Positions 32,385-43,045 of a stretch of 64,000 nt of DNA are shown here, piece by piece. Each line of letters begins with the position of its first letter. Position 1 is the stretch's first letter. The DNA is from Mycobacterium sp. ITM-2016-00318. Its GTDB lineage: Bacteria > Actinomycetota > Actinomycetes > Mycobacteriales > Mycobacteriaceae. The notes under the pieces are model-generated. The model did not search any database. It had not been told where the DNA came from and was given only the letters and a program-made list of their open reading frames with translations. The stretch covers positions 2,356,001-2,420,000 of the forward strand of contig NZ_CP134400.1 in NCBI RefSeq assembly GCF_002968285.2, in the 5' to 3' direction. A program made the translations under genes and the position numbers.

Positions 32385-33361
32385 CCGCATCCCCGACGGG
32401 ACCGCAGGCGGATGGCTCTTCTGCTCATCGCGTGCGCGACGGTGGCAGCCGCTTCTCGATCGGGGGCCAGGTCAGCGATCTGGGTTATGCCGCAGGCTGG
32501 CGCGTCGTGCGGGCGATGCCGGAGCTGCTGGCGCGCAACGCATTCGATGCGGGCGCCATCTACGCATCCCGCAACGGCGGTCCTGAGCAGCTACGCAAGA
32601 ACCTGGCGCGCGTCCTCGGTGTCGAGCCGGCCCGGGTGCCCGGGGATCTCATTCGCGCGTCGCTCGCCTCGTACGCCAGGTACTGGCGGGAGGCGTTCCG
32701 GTTGCCGTCGATGGACAAGAAGAAGCTCCGGCCGAAGCTGGAGCCGTGCCTGCTCGGCCGCGAACTGATCCATGCGGGGCTCGACGCGGGCCGGGGCGTG
32801 ATCATGCCGCTGCCGCACAGCGGGAACTGGGATATGGCCGGGGTGTGGATGGTTCAGCACTTCGGCACCTTCACCACTGTCGCCGAACGCCTGAAGCCGG
32901 AATCGCTTTACAAGCGGTTCATGGACTACCGGGAAAGCCTGGGCTTCGAGATGCTCCCGCTGACCGGCGGCGAGCGTCCGCCCTACGAAGTGCTCGTCGA
33001 GCGCCTGCGCGACAACAAGATCGTCTGCCTGATGGCCGATCGCGACCTCACCCGCTCCGGTGTGGAGGTGGACTTCTTCGGTGAGCCGACCAGGATGCCC
33101 GCCGGTTCGGCGAAGCTGGCGATCGAGACGGGTGCCGTGGTGCTGCCGACGCACTGCTACAACACCCGCGACAGTTGGGTTTTCGACGTGGCCGGCCCCC
33201 TGGACACGTCGTCGGGCGACATCACCGTCATCACCCAGGCGATGGCCGACCGGTTCGCCAGGGGTATCGCGGCCCACCCCGAGGACTGGCACATGATGCA
33301 GCCGCAGTGGCTGGCCGATCTTTCCGCCGAACGGCAGGCCACGCTCAGGGGCGACACCTGA
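32381..33361 (+). CDS. patA: Phosphatidylinositol mannoside acyltransferase
   Basis: 326 residues from GTG at 32381 (GTGA overlap). The HX4D active site is LPHSGNWDMAG, then LMADRDLTRSGVEVDFFGEP and GSAKLAIETGAVVLPTHCY, as in the HtrB/LpxL-type family. It corresponds to Rv2611c, which acylates the mannose of PIM1/PIM2 at the inner membrane. Its TGA shares a base with the pimA ATG. Confidence 0.93.
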   Translation: MTASPTGPQADGSSAHRVRDGGSRFSIGGQVSDLGYAAGWRVVRAMPELLARNAFDAGAIYASRNGGPEQLRKNLARVLGVEPARVPGDLIRASLASYARYWREAFRLPSMDKKKLRPKLEPCLLGRELIHAGLDAGRGVIMPLPHSGNWDMAGVWMVQHFGTFTTVAERLKPESLYKRFMDYRESLGFEMLPLTGGERPPYEVLVERLRDNKIVCLMADRDLTRSGVEVDFFGEPTRMPAGSAKLAIETGAVVLPTHCYNTRDSWVFDVAGPLDTSSGDITVITQAMADRFARGIAAHPEDWHMMQPQWLADLSAERQATLRGDT

Positions 33362-34485
33362 TGCGCATCGGAATGGTGTGCCCGTACTCGTTCGACGTCC
33401 CCGGCGGTGTGCAGTCCCATGTGCTGCAGCTGGCGGAGGTCATGCGTGAGCGCGGCCACGAGGTCAGCGTGCTTGCGCCGTCGTCCCCGCATGTCGAACT
33501 GCCCGACTACGTGGTGTCCGGCGGCAAGGCCGTTCCAATTCCGTACAACGGCTCGGTCGCGCGGCTGCGGTTCGGTCCGGCCACGCACCGCAAGGTCAAG
33601 CGCTGGCTGACTGAAGGCGAGTTCGACGTCCTGCACCTGCACGAGCCGAACGCCCCGAGCCTGTCGATGCTGGCATTGCAGGCCGCGGAGGGGCCCATCG
33701 TCGCGACCTTCCACACCTCGACGACGAAATCGTTCACGCTCAGCGTCTTTCAGGGCATTCTGCGGCCCTACCACGAGAAGATCGTCGGTCGCATCGCCGT
33801 CTCGGATCTGGCCAGGCGGTGGCAGATGGAAGCGCTGGGCTCCGATGCCGTCCAGATCCCCAACGGTGTCGATGTCGGTTCGTTCGCCTCGGCGCCCCGG
33901 CTGGACGGATATCCGCGCCCCGGCAAGTCGGTGCTGTTCCTCGGCCGGTTCGACGAACCGCGCAAGGGGATGGCGGTGCTGATCGGCGCGCTGCCCGCAC
34001 TGACCGAGCGGTTCGATGACATCGAGATCCTGATCGTGGGCCGCGGCGATGAAGACGAACTGCGTGAGGCGGCCGGGCCGCTCGCCGACCATCTGCGTTT
34101 CCTCGGCCAGGTCGATGAGACGGAAAAGGCATCGGCGCTGCGCAGCGTCGACGTCTATTGCGCGCCCAACACCGGCGGGGAGAGCTTCGGCATCGTGCTG
34201 GTCGAGGCGATGGCCGCGGGTACCGCCGTGGTGGCCAGCGACCTCGACGCGTTCCGGCGGGTGCTGGAGGACGGCAAGGCGGGCCGGCTTGTGCCGGTGG
34301 ATGACGCCGACGGGCTCGCCGAGGGCCTCATCGAGGTTCTGGATAACGACGCCGCGCGCGACCGCTACATCGATGCCGCGAGTGCGGCGGTCCGTCAGTA
34401 CGACTGGTCGGTGGTGGCGGGCCAGATTCTGCGGGTCTATGAAACCGTCGCCGGGGCGGGCGCCAAAGTGCAGGTGGCGAGCTAA
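33361..34485 (+). CDS. pimA: Phosphatidylinositol alpha-mannosyltransferase
   Basis: 374 residues. GT-B glycosyltransferase of family 4. N-terminal CPYSFDVPGGVQSHVLQLAE with the GGV loop, membrane-binding basic helix (RKVKRWL), VLFLGRFDEPRKGM and the ESFGIVLVEAMAAG nucleotide site with the E-X7-E motif. It transfers the first mannose from GDP-mannose to phosphatidylinositol at the inner leaflet. Essential in mycobacteria. Coupled to patA. Confidence 0.96.
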   Translation: MRIGMVCPYSFDVPGGVQSHVLQLAEVMRERGHEVSVLAPSSPHVELPDYVVSGGKAVPIPYNGSVARLRFGPATHRKVKRWLTEGEFDVLHLHEPNAPSLSMLALQAAEGPIVATFHTSTTKSFTLSVFQGILRPYHEKIVGRIAVSDLARRWQMEALGSDAVQIPNGVDVGSFASAPRLDGYPRPGKSVLFLGRFDEPRKGMAVLIGALPALTERFDDIEILIVGRGDEDELREAAGPLADHLRFLGQVDETEKASALRSVDVYCAPNTGGESFGIVLVEAMAAGTAVVASDLDAFRRVLEDGKAGRLVPVDDADGLAEGLIEVLDNDAARDRYIDAASAAVRQYDWSVVAGQILRVYETVAGAGAKVQVAS

Positions 34486-35520
34486 GTGACCGCTGTCGTG
34501 ATCGCGGTCGTGGTCCTCCTCCTGGTGGTGCTGGTGGCGGTCGGTGCGTGGGCGTATCAGACGGCACATCGGCTCGACCGGCTGCACGTCCGCTCCGACC
34601 TGTCCTGGCAGGCGCTCGACGGTGCGCTCGCCCGCCGGGCCGTGGTCGCCCGCGCGGTGGCCGTGGACGCCTACGGCGCGGGCCCGGAAGGCCGGCGCCT
34701 AGCCGCGCTGGCCGCCACCGCCGAGCGGGTGCACCGGGCCGACAGGGAGGCCGCCGAGAACGAACTCTCGGCCGCGCTCGCGCTCGTCGACCCCGTTTCG
34801 TTGCCGGTGGCGCTCGTGGCTGAACTGGCCGACGCCGAGGCGCGGGTGACACTGGCCCGCCGTTTCCACAACGACGCGGTGCGCGACACGCTCACGTTGC
34901 GTGAGCGACCCGCGGTCCGCTGGCTCCGACTGGGTGGAACCGCCTCACTACCAACCTATTTCGAGATCGCCGAACATGCCGACCGCGATGTGGGGGTGGT
35001 CAGCCGTCGGACGTCGGCGCGGGTGGTGCTGCTCGACGAGGCCGGGGCGGTGCTGCTGTTCTGCGGCTCGGATCCCGCACGACCGGACGGGTCCGACGGC
35101 CCGGCGCCGCGCTGGTGGTTCACCGTCGGGGGCGCGGTGCAGCCGGGGGAGACGCTGACCGAGGCCGCGGTACGCGAACTCGACGAGGAGACCGGCCTGC
35201 GCGTAGCCCCTGCCGAGATGATCGGGCCGGTATGGCGACGGGACGCGGTCATCGACTTCAACGGCTCTGTCATCCGCAGCGAGGAGATGTTCTTTGTGCA
35301 CCGCACCGGTCGCTTCGAGCCGGTGGCGACCGGCAGGACGGCCCTGGAACGCCGCTACATTCACGGGCACCGCTGGTGCGATGCGACAATGATCGACGAG
35401 CTGGTCGCCGAAGGGGAGACCGTCTATCCGCTACAGCTCGGCGAGTTGCTTTCAGAGGCGAACGCGCTGGCCGATGCCCGAGGCGTTGGACCGCAGCGAC
35501 AACTGCAGTCGATCCGCTGA
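34486..35520 (+). CDS. Membrane-anchored Nudix hydrolase
   Basis: 344 residues from GTG directly after the pimA stop. One N-terminal TM helix ([21 protein letters not shown]) is followed by a LemA-like helical region (to about 150). The Nudix box [23 protein letters not shown] lies near 215-237, with a full set of Glu residues. It corresponds to Rv2609c. Substrate unknown; a nucleotide-sugar or capped nucleotide is plausible given its neighbours. Confidence 0.85.
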   Translation: MTAVVIAVVVLLLVVLVAVGAWAYQTAHRLDRLHVRSDLSWQALDGALARRAVVARAVAVDAYGAGPEGRRLAALAATAERVHRADREAAENELSAALALVDPVSLPVALVAELADAEARVTLARRFHNDAVRDTLTLRERPAVRWLRLGGTASLPTYFEIAEHADRDVGVVSRRTSARVVLLDEAGAVLLFCGSDPARPDGSDGPAPRWWFTVGGAVQPGETLTEAAVRELDEETGLRVAPAEMIGPVWRRDAVIDFNGSVIRSEEMFFVHRTGRFEPVATGRTALERRYIHGHRWCDATMIDELVAEGETVYPLQLGELLSEANALADARGVGPQRQLQSIR

Positions 35521-35612
35521 CCGGAACCGCATTGCTCCTCGCGTGCGCACCGGATTCAACGGATTTGCCGTCCCCTCTAGACTGGTTCCGTAGCGATTTG
35601 GAGGAGATAGCA

Positions 35613-36524
35613 GTGGAAACCGCAGCTGGATCGAACGGGTCGGCGCAGACCGGCACCGCGCGGGTCAAGCGCGGCATGGCCGAGATGCTCAAGGGCGGCG
35701 TGATCATGGACGTCGTCACTCCCGAGCAGGCTCGTATCGCCGAGGGCGCAGGCGCCGTTGCGGTGATGGCGCTGGAACGCGTGCCCGCCGACATCCGGGC
35801 CCAGGGCGGGGTGTCGCGCATGAGCGACCCCGACATGATCGAGGGCATCATCTCGGCAGTCACCATTCCGGTGATGGCCAAGGCTCGCATCGGCCATTTC
35901 GTCGAGGCGCAGATTCTGCAGAGCCTCGGCGTGGACTACGTCGACGAGTCCGAGGTGCTCACCCCGGCCGACTACGCCAACCACATCGACAAGTGGAAGT
36001 TCACCGTGCCGTTCGTGTGCGGTGCGACGAACCTGGGCGAGGCGCTGCGCCGCATCACCGAGGGCGCGGCGATGATTCGCAGCAAGGGTGAGGCGGGCAC
36101 CGGTGACGTGTCCAACGCGACCACGCACATGCGCAAAATCGGCGGCGAGATCCGTCGGCTGACATCGCTGTCCGACGACGAGATGTACGTCGCGGCAAAG
36201 GAATTGCAGGCGCCATACGAGCTCGTCGCCGAGGTGGCGCGGGCAGGCAAGCTGCCGGTCACTCTGTTCACCGCCGGTGGCATCGCCACCCCCGCCGACG
36301 CCGCGATGATGATGCAGCTCGGCGCCGAGGGCGTGTTCGTCGGCTCGGGCATCTTCAAGTCCGGCGATCCCGCCTCGCGGGCAGCCGCGATCGTCAAGGC
36401 CACCACGTTCTACGACGACCCCGACGTGCTGGCCAAGGTGTCGCGCGGGCTGGGCGAGGCCATGGTTGGCATCAACGTCGAGGAGATCGCCGCCCCGCAT
36501 CGGCTCGCCGAGCGCGGCTGGTAA
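35613..36524 (+). CDS. pdxS: Pyridoxal 5'-phosphate synthase subunit PdxS
   Basis: 303 residues from GTG at 35613, six bases after GGAGGAGATA. The PLP synthase text is clear: [46 protein letters not shown] with the catalytic Lys, and [16 protein letters not shown] [10 protein letters not shown]. It condenses ribose 5-phosphate, glyceraldehyde 3-phosphate and ammonia from PdxT. A 92-base gap with TAGACT (35578-35583) before it should hold its own promoter. Confidence 0.97.
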   Translation: METAAGSNGSAQTGTARVKRGMAEMLKGGVIMDVVTPEQARIAEGAGAVAVMALERVPADIRAQGGVSRMSDPDMIEGIISAVTIPVMAKARIGHFVEAQILQSLGVDYVDESEVLTPADYANHIDKWKFTVPFVCGATNLGEALRRITEGAAMIRSKGEAGTGDVSNATTHMRKIGGEIRRLTSLSDDEMYVAAKELQAPYELVAEVARAGKLPVTLFTAGGIATPADAAMMMQLGAEGVFVGSGIFKSGDPASRAAAIVKATTFYDDPDVLAKVSRGLGEAMVGINVEEIAAPHRLAERGW

Positions 36525-36569
36525 AGACTTGCTGCTGTGATGAGCCGCTTGCGCGAAGAACAAGAATAG

Positions 36570-37418
36570 ATGGCGATCGAGGAGATCCTTGATCTCGAGC
36601 AGCTCGAGGTCAACATCTACCGCGGTGGCGTGTTCAGTCCCGAATCCGGCTTCCTGCAGCGGACATTCGGCGGTCACGTCGCGGGGCAGTCGTTGGTGTC
36701 CGCAGTGCGCACCGTCGATCCGCAGTTTCAGGTGCACTCGCTGCACGGCTATTTTCTGAGGCCCGGCGATGCCAAGGCGGCGACGGTGTTCATCGTCGAA
36801 CGGCTGCGCGACGGCGGTTCGTTCGTCACCCGGCGCGTCAACGCGATCCAGCACGGCGAGACCATCTTCTCGATGTCGGCGTCGTTTCAGACCGACCAGA
36901 GCGGCATCGAGCACCAGGACGCGGTGCCGTTCGCCGTACCGCCCGACGACCTGCCCAACTTCATCTCCCGGGGTGGGATCTTCGATGATGCTGGGTTCCA
37001 GCAGTTCGCCGAGTGGGATGTCCGGATAGTGCCACGCGACCAGCTCAAGCTGTCAACCCACAAGGCGTCGCAGCAGCAGGTGTGGTTCCGGCACCGCGAC
37101 CCGCTGCCCGACGATCCGGTGCTGCACATCTGCGCGCTGGCCTACATGAGCGACCTGACATTGTTGGGTTCTGCGCAGGTGAACCACCTCGAGGAACGCA
37201 AGCACCTGATGGTTGCGTCGCTGGACCACGCGATGTGGTTCATGCGCCCGTTCCGCGCCGACGAATGGCTGCTGTACGACCAGTCCTCGCCGTCGGCCTC
37301 GGGCGGCCGATCGCTGACACAGGGCAAGATTTTCACCCAGTCAGGCGAGATGGTGGCCGCCGTCATGCAGGAGGGGTTGACCCGCTACAAGCGCGATTTC
37401 ACGTCGGCGCGGCAGTGA
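36570..37418 (+). CDS. tesB: Acyl-CoA thioesterase II
   Basis: 282 residues. Double hotdog fold: [22 protein letters not shown], then [11 protein letters not shown] in the first half; [15 protein letters not shown] with the active-site Asp, and [17 protein letters not shown] in the second. It corresponds to Rv2605c (TesB2). Hydrolyses medium and long acyl-CoAs. It sits between pdxS and pdxT, as in M. tuberculosis, and its stop overlaps the pdxT start. Confidence 0.92.
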   Translation: MAIEEILDLEQLEVNIYRGGVFSPESGFLQRTFGGHVAGQSLVSAVRTVDPQFQVHSLHGYFLRPGDAKAATVFIVERLRDGGSFVTRRVNAIQHGETIFSMSASFQTDQSGIEHQDAVPFAVPPDDLPNFISRGGIFDDAGFQQFAEWDVRIVPRDQLKLSTHKASQQQVWFRHRDPLPDDPVLHICALAYMSDLTLLGSAQVNHLEERKHLMVASLDHAMWFMRPFRADEWLLYDQSSPSASGGRSLTQGKIFTQSGEMVAAVMQEGLTRYKRDFTSARQ

Positions 37419-38011
37419 GCGGACCCCGCGTCGGCGTGTTGGCGCTGCAGGGTGACACCCGCGAGCATCTGGCCGCGCTGCGGGAGGCGGGCGCCGAGGC
37501 GTTCACGGTCCGGCGCCGGGCCGAACTCGACTCGGCCGACGCATTGGTCATCCCTGGCGGGGAGTCCACCGCGATGACGCATCTGCTCCGTGATTTGGAG
37601 CTGCTCGATCCGGTGCGGGCCAGGCTCGCCGAGGGTATGCCGGCCTACGGTTCGTGCGCCGGCATGATCCTGCTCGCCACCGAGATACTGGATGCCGGCG
37701 CGGCCGGACGGGACGCGGCTCCGCTCAAGGGGATCGATATGACGGTGCGGCGCAACGCGTTCGGCCGACAGGTCGACTCGTTCGAGGGTGATATCGACTT
37801 CGAAGGGCTGGAAAGCTCGGTGCATGCGGTGTTCATCAGGGCGCCGTGGGTCGAACGCGTCGGTCCCGAGGTGCGGGTGCTCGGCCGGGCAGGAGAGCAT
37901 ATCGTCGCCGTGCGCCAGGACAAGATGCTCGCGACGGCGTTTCACCCGGAGATGACCGGCGACCGTCGCATCCACCGGCTGTTCGTCGACATGGTCACCG
38001 GCCGCGTCTGA
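37415..38011 (+). CDS. pdxT: Pyridoxal 5'-phosphate synthase glutaminase PdxT
   Basis: 198 residues from GTG at 37415 (GTGA overlap with tesB). Class I glutamine amidotransferase: [21 protein letters not shown], the Cys of [11 protein letters not shown] and the His-Glu of [11 protein letters not shown]. It supplies ammonia to PdxS in a joint 12+12 complex. Confidence 0.96.
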   Translation: MSGPRVGVLALQGDTREHLAALREAGAEAFTVRRRAELDSADALVIPGGESTAMTHLLRDLELLDPVRARLAEGMPAYGSCAGMILLATEILDAGAAGRDAAPLKGIDMTVRRNAFGRQVDSFEGDIDFEGLESSVHAVFIRAPWVERVGPEVRVLGRAGEHIVAVRQDKMLATAFHPEMTGDRRIHRLFVDMVTGRV

Positions 38012-38016
38012 ACCCG

Positions 38017-39153
38017 CTACGCGGGTTCCTCGTTGCCGAACCATTCGTCGCCGCCCGAATCATCGAGGACCGTGAGCGTGGGGTTCCTGACGTAGGTGGC
38101 CCGATTGCCGCCGCCCTTGCGTGATTCGTACATCGCGTTGGTGGCGATCGACAAAAGCTCGTCGAGCACTTCGTGCGGCGGCAGCGCCACGAGCGGCTGC
38201 AGGGGGGTGGTCACCACCCCGATGCTGGCCGACAAATGCGACGGCGCACCGGCGATCGTGCCCCGGACTCGTTCGATCAGCGCGGACGCGTCGTTGCTCT
38301 CGAAGAGGTCGGCGATCACGAACTCCGAGTCGGCGATGTGTGCGAGCACGGCGTCGCGTCGCGCCGTTTCGCGCAGCCGTGCGGCGATCTCGACTCGAGC
38401 CCGGTTGGAGCCGGCAACGCCGGAGAACTCGCCAACCAAGGAGAAGCTGTCCAGATTGATCACGGAGATCGCCACGAACCGATCGTCGCCGCGGCTGCGC
38501 GAGGCCAGCAGCGTCGTCGCCTTCTCGTAGAAGCCTTCGCGGTTGAACATCCCGGTGAGCGGTTCGAAGTTCTCATGCAGGATGTCCGCGTCGACGAGCC
38601 AGATCGCGGCCCGGCCGGTCAGCGAGACGAACACGATGATGAAGCCGACCAACAGCACCGAGGAGACGGCGAAGGCGATGCTGAACGACGCCAGCCGAAA
38701 GGCCAGCACGGCGAGGGTGACGCCGGTGGCGATCCAGGTGATCGCCAGCCAACGCGTGGTGTGGAAAACGGCGGAGTAGATTGCCACGAGTGTGAATGCG
38801 GTCGCACCGAACAGGCCGCTCAGCGCATCGGTCTGGATCAGACACGAGACGGCAATACAGACCGCTCCCACGCATACACAAATCCGGGATTCGATGACCG
38901 TCGGCCAGCGGCCGCGCAGCCACAATGCAGCTAATCCCCAGCAACACACGGCGACAGCGACAGCCAAGAACCGGTTGACGGAGCCTTGGGGTCCGGTCGG
39001 GCTCCAGATCAGCGTCAGCGAGATGGCGCTCATCGCGAGAATCACCAGCGCAACGAGGCGACATGTCGTCTGCTGAAGGCCACGCGCGGCGAGGAAGGCG
39101 GTCAACCAGTAGTAGTGATCAAGGCCGCGCCACCATCTTTGCGCCGTGTTCAT
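38017..39153 (-). CDS. Membrane GGDEF-like protein with degenerate active site
   Basis: 378 residues from ATG at 39153. A short cytosolic start ([19 protein letters not shown]) leads to about six TM helices (to about 195) and a C-terminal GGDEF fold ([17 protein letters not shown] onward). The place of the G-G-D/E-E-F loop reads IADSEFV, so the two glycines and the catalytic acid are lost. It should not make c-di-GMP but could bind nucleotide or a partner. It converges with pdxT. A paralogue with a good motif but a broken gene is at 43046-43848. Confidence 0.8.
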   Translation of the reverse strand: MNTAQRWWRGLDHYYWLTAFLAARGLQQTTCRLVALVILAMSAISLTLIWSPTGPQGSVNRFLAVAVAVCCWGLAALWLRGRWPTVIESRICVCVGAVCIAVSCLIQTDALSGLFGATAFTLVAIYSAVFHTTRWLAITWIATGVTLAVLAFRLASFSIAFAVSSVLLVGFIIVFVSLTGRAAIWLVDADILHENFEPLTGMFNREGFYEKATTLLASRSRGDDRFVAISVINLDSFSLVGEFSGVAGSNRARVEIAARLRETARRDAVLAHIADSEFVIADLFESNDASALIERVRGTIAGAPSHLSASIGVVTTPLQPLVALPPHEVLDELLSIATNAMYESRKGGGNRATYVRNPTLTVLDDSGGDEWFGNEEPA

Positions 39154-39440
39154 CGGCGACTGAAATGGCGGGGCGGAGGCACTCACGCAGAGTAGCAATT
39201 AGGCCAACGCACGATCGCGTCCGCCGGATTTGTTCGATCCGTTTCAGAGCCGGGCGCAGAAATTGCTCAGTCAATTCCCGCGCGTTTTTGGCGTTCGAGC
39301 CGGTCGATAACACGGCCGCCACGAAAACGGCCGTCGCGGTGCTGACGCCAGACGCGGCGCCGTTGGGCATAAACGTCCACGTAGACTCGTTGCTCGGACT
39401 TCATCTACCCCGAATCAGTAGTGAAAGAGGTAGTACACGC
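39154..39440. other. Gap between GGDEF-like gene and yebC
   Basis: No gene is supported. The last part, GAAAGAGGTAGTACACGC before 39441, contains the yebC ribosome binding site. Promoters for the two divergent genes should be here; none could be singled out. Confidence 0.4.
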
Positions 39441-40193
39441 ATGAGCGGCCATTCCAAGTGGGCCACCACCAAGCACAAGAAGGCGATCATCGATGCCCGG
39501 CGAGGCAAGAACTTCGCCAAGCTGATCAAGAACATCGAGGTGGCGGCGCGGACCGGCGGCGGGGACCCGACGGGCAATCCGACGCTGTATGACGCCATCC
39601 AGAAGGCCAAGAAGAACTCGGTGCCCAACGACAACATCGAGCGGGCGCGCAAGCGCGGTGCGGGCGAGGAGGCCGGCGGCGCGGACTGGCAGAACATCAC
39701 CTACGAGGGCTACGGACCCAACGGCGTCGCGGTGCTCGTCGAGTGCCTCACCGACAACCGCAACCGCGCCGCGGGCGAAGTACGCGTCGCCATGACACGC
39801 AACGGCGGCAACATGGCCGACCCCGGCTCGGTGTCCTACCTGTTCTCCCGCAAGGGTGTCGTCACGCTCGAGAAGAACGGCCTGACGGAGGACGACGTGC
39901 TCACCGCTGTGCTCGAAGCGGGTGCCGAGGAGATCGACGATCTGGGCGAGAGCTTCGAAATCATCTGCGAACCGGGTGATCTGGTGGTGGTTCGCACGGC
40001 GCTGCAGGATGCGGGCATCGACTACGAATCCGCCGAGGCCGGGTTCCAGCCGTCGGTGTCCGTGCCGCTGGACGCCGACGGTGCGCGCAAGATCATGAAG
40101 CTCGTCGATGCGCTCGAGGACAGCGACGACGTCCAGGATGTCTTCACCAACGCCGACATCCCGGACGAAGTGCTCGCGCAGATCGAGGACTGA
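39441..40193 (+). CDS. yebC: YebC/PmpR-family regulator / translation factor
   Basis: 250 residues. [25 protein letters not shown] is the family's fixed start, then [25 protein letters not shown] and [19 protein letters not shown]. Family members regulate transcription or help ribosomes through proline-rich stretches. It corresponds to Rv2603c and precedes ruvCAB, a widespread order. Confidence 0.95.
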   Translation: MSGHSKWATTKHKKAIIDARRGKNFAKLIKNIEVAARTGGGDPTGNPTLYDAIQKAKKNSVPNDNIERARKRGAGEEAGGADWQNITYEGYGPNGVAVLVECLTDNRNRAAGEVRVAMTRNGGNMADPGSVSYLFSRKGVVTLEKNGLTEDDVLTAVLEAGAEEIDDLGESFEIICEPGDLVVVRTALQDAGIDYESAEAGFQPSVSVPLDADGARKIMKLVDALEDSDDVQDVFTNADIPDEVLAQIED

Positions 40194-40204
40194 TCGTCAG
40201 CGCT

Positions 40205-40263
40205 GAGACTGCAACGACGCAGGCCGTCACTCGAACTTCTTCTGCCTCAGCGCAGTCTCAACG
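40205..40263. other. Overlapping inverted repeats after yebC
   Basis: TGAGACTGC (40205-40213) can pair with GCAGTCTCA (40255-40263), and GCGCTGAG just before can pair with CTCAGCGC within the same right-hand segment. The two pairings exclude each other. This could end the yebC transcript; no U-run follows. Confidence 0.4.
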
Positions 40264-40339
40264 CGTCCTCGCGGTCGGGCGAGCAGAGAAGACGGCGTGT
40301 CTTTTCCAGGTCACGTCGGTCAACCACGCTAGGCTGCCG

Positions 40340-40355
40340 TCGAACAGGTGTTCAC
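40340..40355. promoter_or_regulatory. SOS box (LexA site) upstream of ruvC
   Basis: TCGAACAGGTGTTCAC matches the mycobacterial LexA site TCGAAC-N4-GTTCGA at ten of twelve fixed positions. It lies 16 bases before the ruvC start, with a TAGGCT -10-like box just upstream at 40330-40335. DNA damage should therefore induce ruvCAB. Confidence 0.75.
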
Positions 40356-40370
40356 TCAAGAGGTGGTTGC

Positions 40371-40925
40371 GTGCGCGTTATGGGTGTCGATCCCGGGCTG
40401 ACGCGCTGCGGGCTTTCCGTCATCGAAAGCGGAAAGGGCCGGCAGGTCATCGCGCTCGACGTGGATGTCGTGCGCACGCCGTCGGACCTGCCGCTGCATC
40501 GGCGCCTGCTGGTTATCAGTGACGCGGTCGATCACTGGATGGACACCCACTGCCCCGACGTGGTGGCGATCGAGCGAGTGTTCTCTCAGCAGAACGTGTC
40601 CACGGTGATGGGCACCGCGCAGGCGGGCGGGGTGGTGGCGCTGGCCGCCGCCAAGCGCGGCATCGACGTCCATTTCCACACCCCCAGCGAAGTGAAGGCC
40701 GCGGTCACCGGCAACGGCAACGCCGACAAGGCTCAGGTCACGGCGATGGTGACCAGAATCCTCACGCTGCAGACCAAGCCGACACCCGCGGACGCGGCGG
40801 ACGCGTTGGCACTCGCCATCTGCCACTGTTGGCGCGCACCGATGCTGGCACGGATGGCGGCGGCCGAAGCGATGGCCGCGCAACAGCAGAAGAAATACCG
40901 GGCACGACTCAAGGCGGCACGATGA
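40371..40925 (+). CDS. ruvC: Holliday junction resolvase RuvC
   Basis: 184 residues from GTG at 40371 after AAGAGGTGG. The catalytic acids are in [11 protein letters not shown] (first Asp), [11 protein letters not shown] (Glu) and [14 protein letters not shown] (C-terminal Asp pair). It cuts four-way junctions. It overlaps ruvA by ATGA. SOS-controlled. Confidence 0.97.
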   Translation: MRVMGVDPGLTRCGLSVIESGKGRQVIALDVDVVRTPSDLPLHRRLLVISDAVDHWMDTHCPDVVAIERVFSQQNVSTVMGTAQAGGVVALAAAKRGIDVHFHTPSEVKAAVTGNGNADKAQVTAMVTRILTLQTKPTPADAADALALAICHCWRAPMLARMAAAEAMAAQQQKKYRARLKAAR

Positions 40926-41515
40926 TCGCATCCATACGCGGTGAAGTCCTCGACGTGGCACTCGATCACGCCGTCATCGAGGCGAGCGGGGTCGGCTACC
41001 GCATCAACGCGACGCCGTCGACGCTGTCCACGCTGCGGCGGGGGACCGAAGCCCGACTGGTCACCGCGATGATCGTGCGCGAGGACTCGATGACGCTGTA
41101 CGGCTTCGCCGATGCCGACGCACGCGACCTGTTCACGACCCTGCTCTCGGTTTCCGGTGTCGGGCCGAAGATCGCACTGGCCACGCTGGCCGTGCACGAC
41201 GCACCCGCACTGCGACAGGCACTGGCCGACAGCGACGTCACCGCCTTGACCAGGGTGCCGGGGATCGGCAAGCGCAGCGCCGAACGGATGGTGCTCGAAC
41301 TGCGGGACAAGGTCGGCGCTGTGGGGGCTGCCGTGGGGTTGCCCTCCGTCAACGGCCATGCGGTACGCGGTCCGGTGGTGGAAGCCCTTGTCGGACTTGG
41401 CTTTGCGCTCAAACACGCCGAGGAGGCCACCGACAAGGTGTTGGCCAACGAGCCGGAGGCGACGCAGTCGACGGCGTTGCGATCGGCCCTCTCGATGCTG
41501 GGTAACAAGTCATGA
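40922..41515 (+). CDS. ruvA: Holliday junction branch-migration protein RuvA
   Basis: 197 residues. [25 protein letters not shown] is the OB-fold start; two HhH motifs follow ([32 protein letters not shown]) and the C-terminal RuvB-binding helix bundle is [17 protein letters not shown]. It binds the junction as a tetramer. Coupled to ruvC and ruvB. Confidence 0.97.
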   Translation: MIASIRGEVLDVALDHAVIEASGVGYRINATPSTLSTLRRGTEARLVTAMIVREDSMTLYGFADADARDLFTTLLSVSGVGPKIALATLAVHDAPALRQALADSDVTALTRVPGIGKRSAERMVLELRDKVGAVGAAVGLPSVNGHAVRGPVVEALVGLGFALKHAEEATDKVLANEPEATQSTALRSALSMLGNKS

Positions 41516-42579
41516 GTCGCTTCACCGAGGACGACGAGGGCGAACACGACGAGCGTGACGTCTCGGCCGCGCTGACCGTCGGCGAAGGCGATATCGACGC
41601 AAGCCTTCGGCCGCGGTCGCTCGGCGAGTTCATCGGACAGCCCCGGGTGCGCGAGCAATTGCAGCTCGTCATCGAGGGCGCCAAGAATCGCGGCGGCACA
41701 CCGGATCACATTCTTCTGTCCGGCCCGCCGGGGCTCGGCAAGACGTCGCTGGCGATGATCATCGCCGCGGAACTGGGCTCGGCACTGCGGGTGACGTCGG
41801 GTCCCGCGCTCGAGCGGGCCGGCGACCTGGCGGCGATGCTGTCCAACCTCGTTGAAGGCGACGTGCTGTTCATCGACGAGATCCATCGCATCGCCCGGCC
41901 CGCCGAGGAGATGCTGTACCTCGCCATGGAGGACTTTCGCGTCGACATCATCGTCGGGAAAGGCCCTGGCGCAACGTCGATTCCGCTCGACGTCGCACCC
42001 TTCACCCTTGTCGGGGCCACCACCCGGTCGGGTGCGCTGACCGGTCCGCTGCGTGACCGGTTCGGCTTCACCGCCCACATGGATTTCTACGAGCCCGCCG
42101 AGCTGGAGCGCGTCCTGACGCGTTCGGCGGGCATTTTGGGCATCGAGCTGGGGTCGGAGGCCGGAGCCGAAATCGCCCGGCGGTCAAGGGGAACGCCACG
42201 GATCGCCAACCGGCTGCTGCGCAGGGTGCGGGACTACGCCGAGGTTCGGGCCGACGGGGTGATCACGCGCGATATCGCGAAGTACGCGCTCGAGGTCTAC
42301 GACGTCGACGAGCTCGGCCTTGACCGACTGGACCGTGCCGTGTTGTCGGCGCTGACCCGCAGCTTCGGCGGCGGCCCTGTCGGGGTGTCGACGCTCGCGG
42401 TCGCGGTCGGCGAGGAAGCCACCACGGTCGAGGAGGTGTGCGAGCCGTTCCTGGTGCGCGCCGGAATGCTCGCGCGCACGCCACGAGGCCGGGTCGCCAC
42501 GGCGCAGGCGTGGACGCACCTCGGGATGAGCCCGCCCAGCGGAATGACCGGGCTGGGACAGCAGGGGCTGTTCGAATAG
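41512..42579 (+). CDS. ruvB: Holliday junction helicase RuvB
   Basis: 355 residues. [18 protein letters not shown], Walker [13 protein letters not shown], Walker [10 protein letters not shown], sensor 1 GATTRSG and arginine finger region GPLRDRFG. C-terminal winged helix with [17 protein letters not shown] text. AAA+ motor that drives branch migration with RuvA. Overlaps ruvA by ATGA. Confidence 0.98.
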   Translation: MSRFTEDDEGEHDERDVSAALTVGEGDIDASLRPRSLGEFIGQPRVREQLQLVIEGAKNRGGTPDHILLSGPPGLGKTSLAMIIAAELGSALRVTSGPALERAGDLAAMLSNLVEGDVLFIDEIHRIARPAEEMLYLAMEDFRVDIIVGKGPGATSIPLDVAPFTLVGATTRSGALTGPLRDRFGFTAHMDFYEPAELERVLTRSAGILGIELGSEAGAEIARRSRGTPRIANRLLRRVRDYAEVRADGVITRDIAKYALEVYDVDELGLDRLDRAVLSALTRSFGGGPVGVSTLAVAVGEEATTVEEVCEPFLVRAGMLARTPRGRVATAQAWTHLGMSPPSGMTGLGQQGLFE

Positions 42580-42587
42580 GAGGCGCG

Positions 42588-42974
42588 ATGCTCACCGCAG
42601 CTGTGATTTTCGCGGCACTCGCCGCGCTGCTGCACGTCTACATCTTCGTGATGGAGTCTTTGACATGGACGTCGCCGCGCACCCGCGCGACGTTCGGCAC
42701 CACGGCCGAGGAGGCCGAGACCACCAAACTGCTTGCGTTCAACCAGGGTTTCTACAACTTGTTCCTGGCCATCGTGTCCGCGGTCGGCATCGTGGCGATA
42801 TGTCTGGGGCACACCACCGTCGGTGCCGCGCTGACCTTCGCAGGCGTCGGGTCGATGCTCGCGGCGGCGGCGGTGCTGCTCGCTTCATCGCCCGACAAGG
42901 CGCGGGCCGCTATCACGCAAGGAGTCTTCCCGCTGGTCGCGGTGGTTCTCCTTGCGGTGGCTGTTGCGACGTAG
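42588..42974 (+). CDS. DUF1304 membrane protein
   Basis: 128 residues from ATG at 42588 after ATAGGAGGCGCG. Four TM helices; conserved LLHVYIFVMESLTW and AFNQGFYNLFLA identify DUF1304. Eight bases after ruvB, so probably transcribed with it. Function unknown. Confidence 0.85.
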   Translation: MLTAAVIFAALAALLHVYIFVMESLTWTSPRTRATFGTTAEEAETTKLLAFNQGFYNLFLAIVSAVGIVAICLGHTTVGAALTFAGVGSMLAAAAVLLASSPDKARAAITQGVFPLVAVVLLAVAVAT

Positions 42975-43045
42975 ATCAGAGCAGCCCGAGCAGCTCCAGG
43001 TCGTCGCGTGCTTCACGATGATCTCCGGCGTCCCGAACGGCCTGT

